Below are positions 17,376 to 25,167 of a DNA stretch of 64,000 nucleotides, piece by piece. The notes below the pieces were generated by a model, which was not told where the DNA came from, did no database searches, and saw only the letters and a list, made by a program, of their open reading frames with translations. A program made the translations under genes and the position numbers. Positions within the stretch are counted from its first letter, which is position 1, and each line of letters opens with the position of its first letter. Source of the DNA: Mesorhizobium sp. (GTDB lineage: Bacteria; Pseudomonadota; Alphaproteobacteria; Rhizobiales; Rhizobiaceae); NCBI GenBank assembly GCA_004020875.1, contig SAPZ01000016.1, positions 78,338 to 142,337 on the forward strand. The letters run 5' to 3'.

Positions 17376-19352
17376 ATGTCTGTCGTTCGCGGCTCGTTCC
17401 TGCGTTCTCACGGCGGCCGTTTGTGCCGCGCAATCGCGACAGGAAGCGGAATTCTCGCTTTGGCGCTGTCCGCCGGCCTCTTTCTCGGCGGCGCCGCGCA
17501 GGCGCAGGACACCCAGATCATCTATCCCGGCTCAATGGCGGTCACCGGCTTCCCCGGCACCATCATTCCCGATTTCGACCAGGGTCTGCCGCCTGGCGTC
17601 GACCCGGTCGACGAGACCTTCATCGACACGTCTCGCGCATCCTTGCGCATTTTCGACGTTTCGCATCTCGGCGGCCCAGCTTCGGGTCAGCTTGTCTTCA
17701 CGCCGCCTCCCTTCGAGGTGACGGCCGGGCAGATCGGCGAGGTGTTCGGCCTCGCCTATGACGACGGCGTGCGCGACGGCGTGCCCTCGGGCATTCCCAA
17801 CCTCTATGCGGCAGCGACCTCGCTGCACGGCATCGAGATCGTCACGCCGGATGCCGACAATGACGGAAGGCCGGAGCGGCAGCGCCGCGGCGCCGCGGGC
17901 GCGGTCTTCATGGACGGCCAGTTCGGCACTGAGAATGGCGGCGGTCCGGGCACGATCTGGAAGATCGACGGCATCACGGGTGCTGTCTCCAAATTCGCCG
18001 ACATCGACATCAACAGCGGGCCGGGCATCGGCAATCTCGCCTTCGATCCGGCCCATCGCGAATTCTTCGCGTCGGATCTCGACACGGGGCTCATTCACCG
18101 CATCGATATCGAGGGCAATCTGATCGACAGCTTCGATCATGGCGTCGCCGGGCGCCCTGCCCATGGGCTCGCTCCGGTCGCCGACGACGGCGTCGTTATG
18201 GACATCCAGGCTGCCGCTTTCGATAGCGAAGATCCCGCGACCTGGGGCTACACGCAGGATGCGCGCCGGGTCTGGGCCGTGACCTATCATGGCGGCCGGC
18301 TCTACTATTCCGTCGGCGAGAAGGCCGAAATCTGGTCGGTCGGCATTGCGAGCGACGGAGGCTTTGCCGGCGATCCGCGCTGGGAGCTTACAGTCAAGGC
18401 GGACCAGGACTACGCCGTCACCGACATCGTCTTCGACAACGAGGGCTTCATGTATCTCGCCCAGCGCGGCCCGGTCGAAAACCGCTACGACTACAGCCGC
18501 TTCGCCTCCTCCGGAAAAGGCGAGCTGATCCGCTACCGGCGCGAGGAGCCGGACGATCCGGCGACGGAATCGGCCTGGGTCGAGGTTCCAGAGGAATATG
18601 CGGTCGGCTTCCCCCAGGGCAATCGCCAGTCGGCCGGCGGCGTCGACCTGCAATATCGCTACGATGCCGAAGGCGATCTCGATACGTCCGTCTGCACCGA
18701 CACCATCGTCAACACCGGCGACAAATTGCGCGACAATCCCGAACTTGCCGAGCGGCTCGGCGCCGGCGGACCGCTTGCCGTTCATGGCGTGCAGGTGACG
18801 CCAAGCGCACTGGCCAAGCCGGCAAACGTCCCGCCGTTCGGCTCGTGGTTCGTCGACTTCGACGGCTATTTCGATGACCCGGACGTCCAAGGCCATGTCG
18901 GCGACGTCAAGGTCTGGCACCCCTGTGAGGGCCGCGCCGGCTATTACGAGGAAATTCCCGGTGGCTATCTGCCTCCGTTCTATCCGCCCGACTTCCCGCC
19001 GCCCCGCAATCTGCCGCCCTGCGTCGATGTCGAGGACGTGCACTTCTACTGCACGCCGCGCGGGCTGCGGGCCGAACTCACTCTCCATGACCACGCCGGC
19101 TTCGGCGGCGATTCGATCAAGGCGCAGTCCAGGACGCCCGGCATCGGGGTGACCACCCCCATGTCGCATGTCCCGGGCAAGCCTTACACGGTCGACATCA
19201 CCGGCCACAATCCGGGCGACACCGTCAATGTCGGGCTCTGCTTCTACCGCAAGTCAGACCAGGACAAGGGTGGCTACTACCCTTGCTGCAAGATGACGCT
19301 GCCGCTCAGGACGCCAGCCGTCGACTGCGAAGCGCCGAGGACGGACAGATGA
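17376..19352 (+). CDS. Secreted propeller-like protein with C-terminal Cys domain, function unknown
   Basis: Protein of 658 residues, exported: basic n-region, hydrophobic core SGILALALSAGLFLGGA and cleavage site AQA-QD near residue 44. The middle (about 60-470) has repeating strand patterns with phrases such as GIGNLAFDPAHREFFASDLD and AVTDIVFDNEGFMYLAQRG, as in NHL or SMP-30-like beta propellers. A proline-rich linker (PPFYPPDFPPPRNLPP) leads to a final 100-residue domain with paired cysteines (CVDVEDVHFYC, PGDTVNVGLCFYRK, YYPCCKMTLPL). A related domain is in the next gene, which begins at or just after this stop codon. Start ATG 17376 follows GGGGGGAG. I do not recognise the family. Confidence 0.75.
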   Translation: MSVVRGSFLRSHGGRLCRAIATGSGILALALSAGLFLGGAAQAQDTQIIYPGSMAVTGFPGTIIPDFDQGLPPGVDPVDETFIDTSRASLRIFDVSHLGGPASGQLVFTPPPFEVTAGQIGEVFGLAYDDGVRDGVPSGIPNLYAAATSLHGIEIVTPDADNDGRPERQRRGAAGAVFMDGQFGTENGGGPGTIWKIDGITGAVSKFADIDINSGPGIGNLAFDPAHREFFASDLDTGLIHRIDIEGNLIDSFDHGVAGRPAHGLAPVADDGVVMDIQAAAFDSEDPATWGYTQDARRVWAVTYHGGRLYYSVGEKAEIWSVGIASDGGFAGDPRWELTVKADQDYAVTDIVFDNEGFMYLAQRGPVENRYDYSRFASSGKGELIRYRREEPDDPATESAWVEVPEEYAVGFPQGNRQSAGGVDLQYRYDAEGDLDTSVCTDTIVNTGDKLRDNPELAERLGAGGPLAVHGVQVTPSALAKPANVPPFGSWFVDFDGYFDDPDVQGHVGDVKVWHPCEGRAGYYEEIPGGYLPPFYPPDFPPPRNLPPCVDVEDVHFYCTPRGLRAELTLHDHAGFGGDSIKAQSRTPGIGVTTPMSHVPGKPYTVDITGHNPGDTVNVGLCFYRKSDQDKGGYYPCCKMTLPLRTPAVDCEAPRTDR

Positions 19353-19405
19353 GCGATCTCGCCCATTCCCGCTTCGCCTCGCGCAAAACCATCATGGAGA
19401 CGATC

Positions 19406-22400
19406 ATGAAACCCCTGTCATATGCCAGGCGCGGCGCGCGCTGGCTGATGGCGGCCGGTATCGCGGTCGCCATGATGCCGGCCCTGCCGGTGCTCGCCCA
19501 GGACCAGGCTCCTGCCACGACCAATCAGGCCGCCAATCCGGCACGCGGCATCAATGCGGAACTCGCGCGTATCGTGCCGTTCTTCACCAAGAAAGGTGGC
19601 CAGAGAAGCTGCGATACGGTCGAGTATGTCCTGACCTTCGGCATCCACGGCGACCCGCAGGACTTCGACCGGCCAAGCGTGGCTGCCTTGCTCAAGGCGA
19701 CAAGGCTCGATTTCAAGGACCAGCTGCCGCACGGCTTGCAGATCGTCGGCGTCAATGTCGCCGGCGACGGCACCAGCGCCTCCGGCGGACCGCTGCCCGC
19801 TGCTTCAATCAGCACGTCGGCCGGCCCGAACGACACGGCGAACATCTCCAACTTCCGCATCAGCGCTGCCAACCTCGATGGCGTCGGCGCCGCCAACGAA
19901 CGCGTCATCACCTTCCGCATCACCGCCAAGATAGACCATGCGACCTTCCCCGTGCCGGCGGCGGTCGACAACCAGGGTGAGATCAAGGTCTCGCTGCGTG
20001 GCGGACCGGCAACGACCATCCCTTCGCAGGATCCGGACAAGCCAGACGACGGCGATTTCCTCACCGGGGTGAAAACCTCGATCAAGATCGACCCGACCAA
20101 ATGCAACCCGCCGCCTCCGCCTCCCGGCAAGGAATGCTTCAAGGTCGAACGCGGCACGGTCGATTGCGTACCCGGCGGCGGCGCCTTCATCTACCACATG
20201 CCGGTCGGACCCGAGATGGGCGGCAAATGGGTGCAGGTGGCGACGACCACTCCCGGCATCAGCATCGTTCCCGACACGCAGAAGGTTCCGGTCGGCGGCG
20301 GCGTGCTGAACTGGAAGATCATCGGCGCCTCCCCGGGCGAGACCATCCACCTCATCGTCACCGGCATCGAGACCTATGCCGGCCCGAAGGAGGGTTGGGG
20401 GCTCTGCTGCACGCAGGTCATCGACATCGTCATCCCGCGTGACCTGAGATGCCCGCCGAAGGACAAGGAGCCGGACCTAAAGGTCGAGAAACATGCCGAT
20501 GTGCCACGCTGCACGATGGCCGGCGGCTGCGACTTCACCATCGCCGTCACCAATGTCGGCGACGCGCCCTATAACGGCAAGATCGTGCTCGACGAGGTGA
20601 CGTTGCCGGCCAACTCCGTGCTGACTTCCGGGCCGAATGTGCCCTGGGTCTGCGTGCCCGGCACGACACCGATGACTTGCACCTATCCGGCGACGACGCT
20701 CAACCCCGGCGCCTCCGTCAACCTCAAGCTCGGCTTCAAGCCGGCGGGCGGCTGGCAGGGCAGCGTGCTGCGCAACTGCGCCGCCTATGACTACCAAGCC
20801 AGCGGCAAGCCGCTGTTCGGCAGCCAGCAGGACGACCGCGGCTGCGCTTCGATCCCCATCTGCCGCCGTGGCGATCGCGATCCGCAGTGCAACCCGCCGG
20901 TCGAGAAGAAGGTCGACCTGATCCTGAAGAAGCGCGCCCGCACCCCGGTCTGCACGCCGGAGGGCGTCTGCTCCTTCGTGATCGACATCATCAACAACGG
21001 CACTGGCACCTATAACGGGCCGCTGACGGTGATCGACACCTATCCGGGCGGCGCGCCGACCTCGTCGACCTTCGGGCCGAGCCCGCCATGGGCGTGCGGA
21101 CCGAACGGGCCCGGCCAATTCCGTTGCGACAATGCCGGCATCTCGCTGCCTCCGGGTGCCTCGACGCCGATCGTCGTCAAGGCGGTGATGCCGGCAAACT
21201 ACCGGCCGGACACGGTCGAGAACTGCGCCGAGGTGAAAGGCATTCCCGGCGAGGTCGACCTCGCCAACAACAAGGCTTGCGCCACCGAGCGCATCCGCCA
21301 TCCGAATGGCGGTCAGCCTGGCCTGCGCATCACCAAGACCTGCGGCGGCGATCAGCTCGTGGGTGCTGGGATGGTTTCCTGCCGGATCACCGTCAGCAAT
21401 GCCGGCACCGCGACCCCGACTGGCCCAGTGCGCGTGAGCGATGCCGCGACGCTGGTGTCGAGCGGAGCGCCGGTGCAAGTCCAGACAGTCACCCCTGACG
21501 GTGCGGACTGGGCTTGCGGATCGGTGCCTGCCAACACGCTGTCTTGCCAGATTCCCGGCGCCGTGATGACGCCCGGAACCAGCCGGCACTTCGACGTGAC
21601 GGTGAGCGGCAATGGCGCGTTCGAGAACTGCGCGCGCGGCAGCTTCGGGCCGGCGCCGGGTGACGACATCGTTTACCCGATCGGCCAGGCCTGCGAGAAG
21701 GGCGGCGGCGCCTCCACCATCCGTGTGGAGAAGACCGGCGACGCCGAATGCCGGCCGGGACAACCATGCTCTTTCGAGATCACCATCACGAACGATGGGC
21801 CGAACCCCTTCTCCGGTCCCCTCCGCATCGGCGATGCGATCGGCGTGGAGGGTCTCGGCCGGCTGGATGGCGTTCAGATCACCTCGATCGATCCGCCTTT
21901 CGGCTGCTCGCCGGAGCCGACGACGCTGCCCGCGTCCTGCATCGCCAACCTGAAGCTGGGAGCCGGCGAAAGCCACAGCCACAACGTCACCGTGACCCTT
22001 CCCCAGGATGGGCGGCTTGCCGCTCTTCAGGGAACGGTCAGCGGCCAGAACTGCGTCGGCGTGCTTCCTCCGAATACGCCGGTGCAAGGCGGCGGCGACG
22101 TGCTGTCGCGCGACCTGACCAACGTCCAGGGCGATCGCGGCAAGGCTTATGCGTGCCACCCCTTCACCATCAGGCATGAGGTGAAGAATCAGTGCTCGTT
22201 CGGACTGGTGATGAACTCGGCCGGCCGTTGCGTCTGCCCGGAGGGCACCACCTTCCGCAATGGCCAGTGTTCGAGCAGCGGGGGGACGTCCGGCGGAGGC
22301 ACCAAACTTCTGCCGCTGCCCCCACCGCCCCGCTGTGTCCTGCTGCAGGGCCAGATCCGGACGGCGGACGGACGCTGTGTCTGCCCGCGCGGGACCGATC

Positions 22401-23203
22401 TCGAGAACGGCAAATGCGTGCGGAGCGACATACCGGAAGAGCCGCAGTGTACGCTGCGTCCAGGCCAATACCGCGACCAGGACGGCAATTGCGTCTGTCG
22501 CCGTGGCGAGCTGGTGAACGGTGTGTGCCAGGTCGTCCCGCCTCGATGCACGATCCGTGGCGCGGTGCCGACTTCCAACGGCAATGGCTGCACCTGCCCG
22601 GACGGCACGCATCTCGACCGCATTGCCAAGGCTTGCGTGCCCGACAGACAGCCGCCGGTCCAGTGCGGCATCCGCGGTCAGGTCCGAAACGGTGACGGCG
22701 ATTGCGTCTGCCCGAGCGGTACGGAGGTGCGTGGCGGCGCCTGCCGGCCGATCGTGTCGAGGCAATGCCCGATCCGAGGCCAGGTGCGCGACGCCAACGG
22801 CAATTGCGCCTGCCCGGACGGCCTGGAAGTGCGCGGCAAGGCCTGCCAACGGCCGAAGCCGAGCCAGGAGCAGTGCACCATTCGCGGCCAGGTCCACAAC
22901 AAACGGGGCGACTGCGTCTGCCCTCGCGGGACCGAGGTTCGCAACGGCGCCTGCCGCAAGCCGCAGGTGGAATGCGCGCCGGGTGCGGAGTTCATCGACG
23001 GACAGTGCCAGCCAGTCTTCACCCGGCGGCGTTGCCCGGCCGGCATGACCGGGCGGTTCCCTGACTGCACGCCTATCCGCAGGCAGCCGGGTATCGAGAT
23101 CAACCCCGGCATCCTGCTCAATCCGAACGTGTTGCAGCAACTGGTGCCGCAGCGCCAGCCGCGGCGCATGTTGCAGGACCCGACAGGCGCGAACATCCAG
23201 TAG
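19406..23203 (+). CDS. Large secreted DUF11/cysteine-repeat protein, function unknown
   Basis: Protein of 1265 residues from ATG 19406, which has GGAGA upstream and gives a clean signal peptide (ARRGARWLMAAGIAVAMMPA, cleavage near LAQ-DQ). ATG 19349 overlaps the upstream stop as ATGA and is an alternative adding 19 residues. Order: an N-terminal domain (about 35-230), a Cys domain like the end of the preceding protein (about 235-350, PPPPPGKECFKVERG to LCCTQVIDIVIP), four DUF11 Ig-like repeats (starting near 355, 501, 640 and 772), and seven full plus two short Cys-rich repeats (about 930-1220). The short tail is Pro/Arg/Gln-rich. It is probably a surface or extracellular protein with many disulfides. 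A strong terminator follows. Confidence 0.8.
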   Translation: MKPLSYARRGARWLMAAGIAVAMMPALPVLAQDQAPATTNQAANPARGINAELARIVPFFTKKGGQRSCDTVEYVLTFGIHGDPQDFDRPSVAALLKATRLDFKDQLPHGLQIVGVNVAGDGTSASGGPLPAASISTSAGPNDTANISNFRISAANLDGVGAANERVITFRITAKIDHATFPVPAAVDNQGEIKVSLRGGPATTIPSQDPDKPDDGDFLTGVKTSIKIDPTKCNPPPPPPGKECFKVERGTVDCVPGGGAFIYHMPVGPEMGGKWVQVATTTPGISIVPDTQKVPVGGGVLNWKIIGASPGETIHLIVTGIETYAGPKEGWGLCCTQVIDIVIPRDLRCPPKDKEPDLKVEKHADVPRCTMAGGCDFTIAVTNVGDAPYNGKIVLDEVTLPANSVLTSGPNVPWVCVPGTTPMTCTYPATTLNPGASVNLKLGFKPAGGWQGSVLRNCAAYDYQASGKPLFGSQQDDRGCASIPICRRGDRDPQCNPPVEKKVDLILKKRARTPVCTPEGVCSFVIDIINNGTGTYNGPLTVIDTYPGGAPTSSTFGPSPPWACGPNGPGQFRCDNAGISLPPGASTPIVVKAVMPANYRPDTVENCAEVKGIPGEVDLANNKACATERIRHPNGGQPGLRITKTCGGDQLVGAGMVSCRITVSNAGTATPTGPVRVSDAATLVSSGAPVQVQTVTPDGADWACGSVPANTLSCQIPGAVMTPGTSRHFDVTVSGNGAFENCARGSFGPAPGDDIVYPIGQACEKGGGASTIRVEKTGDAECRPGQPCSFEITITNDGPNPFSGPLRIGDAIGVEGLGRLDGVQITSIDPPFGCSPEPTTLPASCIANLKLGAGESHSHNVTVTLPQDGRLAALQGTVSGQNCVGVLPPNTPVQGGGDVLSRDLTNVQGDRGKAYACHPFTIRHEVKNQCSFGLVMNSAGRCVCPEGTTFRNGQCSSSGGTSGGGTKLLPLPPPPRCVLLQGQIRTADGRCVCPRGTDLENGKCVRSDIPEEPQCTLRPGQYRDQDGNCVCRRGELVNGVCQVVPPRCTIRGAVPTSNGNGCTCPDGTHLDRIAKACVPDRQPPVQCGIRGQVRNGDGDCVCPSGTEVRGGACRPIVSRQCPIRGQVRDANGNCACPDGLEVRGKACQRPKPSQEQCTIRGQVHNKRGDCVCPRGTEVRNGACRKPQVECAPGAEFIDGQCQPVFTRRRCPAGMTGRFPDCTPIRRQPGIEINPGILLNPNVLQQLVPQRQPRRMLQDPTGANIQ
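22193..23063 (+). repeat. Tandem cysteine-rich coding repeats
   Basis: Within the large secreted protein, seven units of 26-30 residues share the pattern Cys, an arm often reading IRGQVR, then GxCxCPxGTxxxxGxC (for example GDCVCPSGTEVRGGAC). Two degenerate units (CAPGAEFIDGQC and CPAGMTGRFPDC) follow. Units 4-7 are the most alike, which suggests recent duplication. The spacing is EGF-like but with four cysteines per unit instead of six. Confidence 0.85.
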
Positions 23204-23233
23204 CATCAAGCCGCAGTTTGCCGACTGAACGAG

Positions 23234-23265
23234 AACCCGCCGGAGCGATCCGGCGGGTTTCTTTT
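23234..23265 (+). terminator. Intrinsic terminator after the secreted-protein pair
   Basis: Perfect 11-bp stem AACCCGCCGGA / TCCGGCGGGTT with loop GCGA, followed by TCTTTT. This is the best intrinsic terminator in the window and closes the two-gene unit. Confidence 0.93.
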
Positions 23266-23390
23266 CCACATCACAGCAGGCGAGCGATGCGCCCGTCTGA
23301 AAACATGCTTCCCCTTGGCCGGTTCATGGTCTAGGCAATCGCCCTGACAGGCGCGCGGCCGCGCGCAGGACTGCCGGGAGAATTTGCGCC

Positions 23391-24068
23391 ATGAGCAAGA
23401 AGACCCTGATCGCGCCGTCGGTGCTGGCGTCGGATTTTTCCAAGCTGGGCGATGAGGTCGAGGCAGTCGCGGCGGCGGGCGCCGACTGGATCCATCTCGA
23501 CGTGATGGATGGCCATTTCGTGCCCAACATCACCTTCGGCCCACCGGTGATCAACGCGATCCGCAACCGCACCAAGGCCTTCTTCGACTGCCATCTGATG
23601 ATAGCGCCGGCCGATCCTTATCTGGCGGCCTTCGCCGAAGCCGGCTGCGATGGCATGACAGTGCACGCCGAAGCCGGGCCGCATCTCGACCGCTCTCTGC
23701 AGACCATCAAGAGCCTCGGCAAGAAAGCCGGCGTCTCGCTGAACCCGGCGACGCCGGAGACGGCGATCGAGTATGTGCTCGACCGGCTGGACCTGATCCT
23801 GATCATGACCGTCAATCCGGGTTTCGGCGGACAGGCCTTCATCCCGGCGATCGTCGAGAAGGTGAAGCGGGTGAAGGCGCTGATCGGCAGCCGGCCGATC
23901 CACATCGAGATCGATGGCGGCGTCTCGGCCGAGACGGCGCCACTTGTGACCGCGGCCGGCGCCAATGTGCTGGTGGCGGGCGCCGCTGTCTTCAAGGGCG
24001 GCAGCGTCGAAGCCTATCGGGCAAATATCGAAGCAATCAGAGGGGCCGGCGACAAGGCCGCCAGTTAA
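23391..24068 (+). CDS. rpe: Ribulose-phosphate 3-epimerase
   Basis: Cytoplasmic TIM-barrel enzyme of 225 residues that interconverts ribulose 5-phosphate and xylulose 5-phosphate in the pentose phosphate and Calvin pathways. Family motifs are complete: [16 protein letters not shown] with the catalytic Asp region, [19 protein letters not shown] with metal-binding His and Asp, [23 protein letters not shown] and [12 protein letters not shown]. The start ATG 23391 follows GGGAGAATTTGCGCC. It is monocistronic: a terminator lies before it and a 250-base AT-richer gap after it. It links the xylose products of xylAB to central metabolism but is a housekeeping gene. Confidence 0.97.
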   Translation: MSKKTLIAPSVLASDFSKLGDEVEAVAAAGADWIHLDVMDGHFVPNITFGPPVINAIRNRTKAFFDCHLMIAPADPYLAAFAEAGCDGMTVHAEAGPHLDRSLQTIKSLGKKAGVSLNPATPETAIEYVLDRLDLILIMTVNPGFGGQAFIPAIVEKVKRVKALIGSRPIHIEIDGGVSAETAPLVTAAGANVLVAGAAVFKGGSVEAYRANIEAIRGAGDKAAS

Positions 24069-24257
24069 ACCTATGCCCGTCAGACCTCACGCGAGAGTTG
24101 CACAATCGCCCCGACGGTTGAGCGACTGTTGAATAGATGAGGCTGTGCAGGAACATCCGCTTTTCCTCCAAATTGTACTTTATCCAATAAATAGACGGTT
24201 CGCCCCGCTTTTAAGTCCAATATCATCATCTTCCGCTTGAGGCGTCGTTGCCTCGCT

Positions 24258-24266
24258 GTATGATAC
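24258..24266. promoter_or_regulatory. GTATGATAC palindrome upstream of the GntR gene
   Basis: Perfect 9-base palindrome GTAT-G-ATAC within an AT-rich stretch (24110-24270) whose base composition differs from its surroundings. FCD-type GntR proteins bind short palindromes of this kind, so it could be an autoregulatory operator. Weak evidence on its own. Confidence 0.3.
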
Positions 24267-24293
24267 GTTTACGAGAATTGCTTCGCCGAGGGG

Positions 24294-24309
24294 CCCTGGC
24301 GCGCCAGGG
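24294..24309. promoter_or_regulatory. 16-bp perfect palindrome before the GntR start
   Basis: CCCTGGCGCGCCAGGG reads identically on both strands and ends two bases before the AAGGAG ribosome site of the GntR gene. It could be an operator or an RNA hairpin limiting translation. Confidence 0.4.
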
Positions 24310-24322
24310 GCAAGGAGTTCGA

Positions 24323-25060
24323 TTGACAAGCGGAAACATCGAGCCAAGCGTCGCCAAGGGCGTCAAAAGTACGCTTGCCAGCGCGGTTTACCAGCAACTC
24401 CGTGACGATCTGCTGCGCGGAGCTCTGGAAGTCGAGACGAAGTTGCGCGTCGAATGGGTCGTTTCGCGTTATGGCGCTGGCGCTTCACCGGTACGCGAGG
24501 CGCTCAACCGCTTGGCCGCCGAGGGGCTGCTCGGCCGCCACGACCAGCGCGGCTTTTTCCTGATGCCGGTCAGCGCCGCGGAATTGGAAGAATTGACGCG
24601 GACACGGTGCTGGCTGGAGGAAAGGGCGCTGCGCGAATCCATTGCTCATCGCACGGCCGAATCGGAAGAACAGCTGGTGCTGGCCCTCCACCGCTTGGCC
24701 CGCGCGGAGCGCCGCCTGCCGGAAGATCCCTCGACCAACAATCCTGAATGGGAGAAGCTGCACCGGGCTTTCCACCGGGCACTGATCTCGGCATGCAGGT
24801 CGCACTGGCTGATCGGCTTTTGCGACCAGCTTTCCGACCAGGCCTCGCGCTACCGGCTGATCTCGCAAGACGCGCCAGGAATGGGGCGCGACGATCTCGG
24901 CGAGCACCGCATCATTGCCGAGCGCACCCTGGACGGCGATGCCGACGGCGCGGTCGAGGCGCTTCTCAATCACTACCGCCTCACAGCGGCTCTGTGCATG
25001 GAAGGCCTCGCCCAGGGCTATGACCCGAGAGCCGGCAAGTCGCAACGCCGTCGCAAATAG
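24323..25060 (+). CDS. GntR-family (FCD) transcriptional regulator
   Basis: Regulator of about 245 residues with an N-terminal winged helix (LASAVYQQLRDDLLRGAL, then GASPVREALNRLAAEGLLGR) and a helical FCD effector domain with its metal-binding His set (EKLHRAFHRALISACRSHWL, GEHRIIAERTLDGD, LLNHYRLT). The likely start is the TTG at 24323, five bases after AAGGAG; in-frame ATGs at 24248 and 24260 lack such a site and would include the palindrome in coding sequence. It precedes the malonyl-CoA synthetase gene by 107 bases in the same direction. MatR, the malonate regulator of rhizobia, is also a GntR protein, so malonate sensing is plausible. Confidence 0.85.
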   Translation: MTSGNIEPSVAKGVKSTLASAVYQQLRDDLLRGALEVETKLRVEWVVSRYGAGASPVREALNRLAAEGLLGRHDQRGFFLMPVSAAELEELTRTRCWLEERALRESIAHRTAESEEQLVLALHRLARAERRLPEDPSTNNPEWEKLHRAFHRALISACRSHWLIGFCDQLSDQASRYRLISQDAPGMGRDDLGEHRIIAERTLDGDADGAVEALLNHYRLTAALCMEGLAQGYDPRAGKSQRRRK

Positions 25061-25167
25061 CGGATTGGCAAACCACGCGGCTTTTTGCTCCGGCCGCCAA
25101 ATCTGATATTCGCTCAGGCAAGCGCAACGCATGGGCCATTCGGCTTCAGCGCGGCTGAGAGAGATGC

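Noticed and set aside
17376-19000. Assigning the propeller-like protein as an SMP-30 gluconolactonase
   Set aside because: Metal-binding residues of that enzyme could not be placed, and the signal peptide, length and C-terminal Cys domain differ.
22193-23063. CRISPR-like array
   Set aside because: The periodic sequence is in-frame protein repeat with variable units and no constant repeat-spacer structure; no cas genes nearby.
20477-23269. Open frame of 930 codons on the minus strand under the secreted DUF11 protein
   Set aside because: It mirrors the codon phase of the true gene on the plus strand, has low-complexity Arg/Ala/His-rich sequence, no domain and no ribosome site. The plus-strand protein has a signal peptide and clear repeats.
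24258-24325. ATG 24248 or 24260 as start of the GntR regulator
   Set aside because: Neither has a ribosome site, and the added residues would translate the palindrome; TTG 24323 sits behind AAGGAG.
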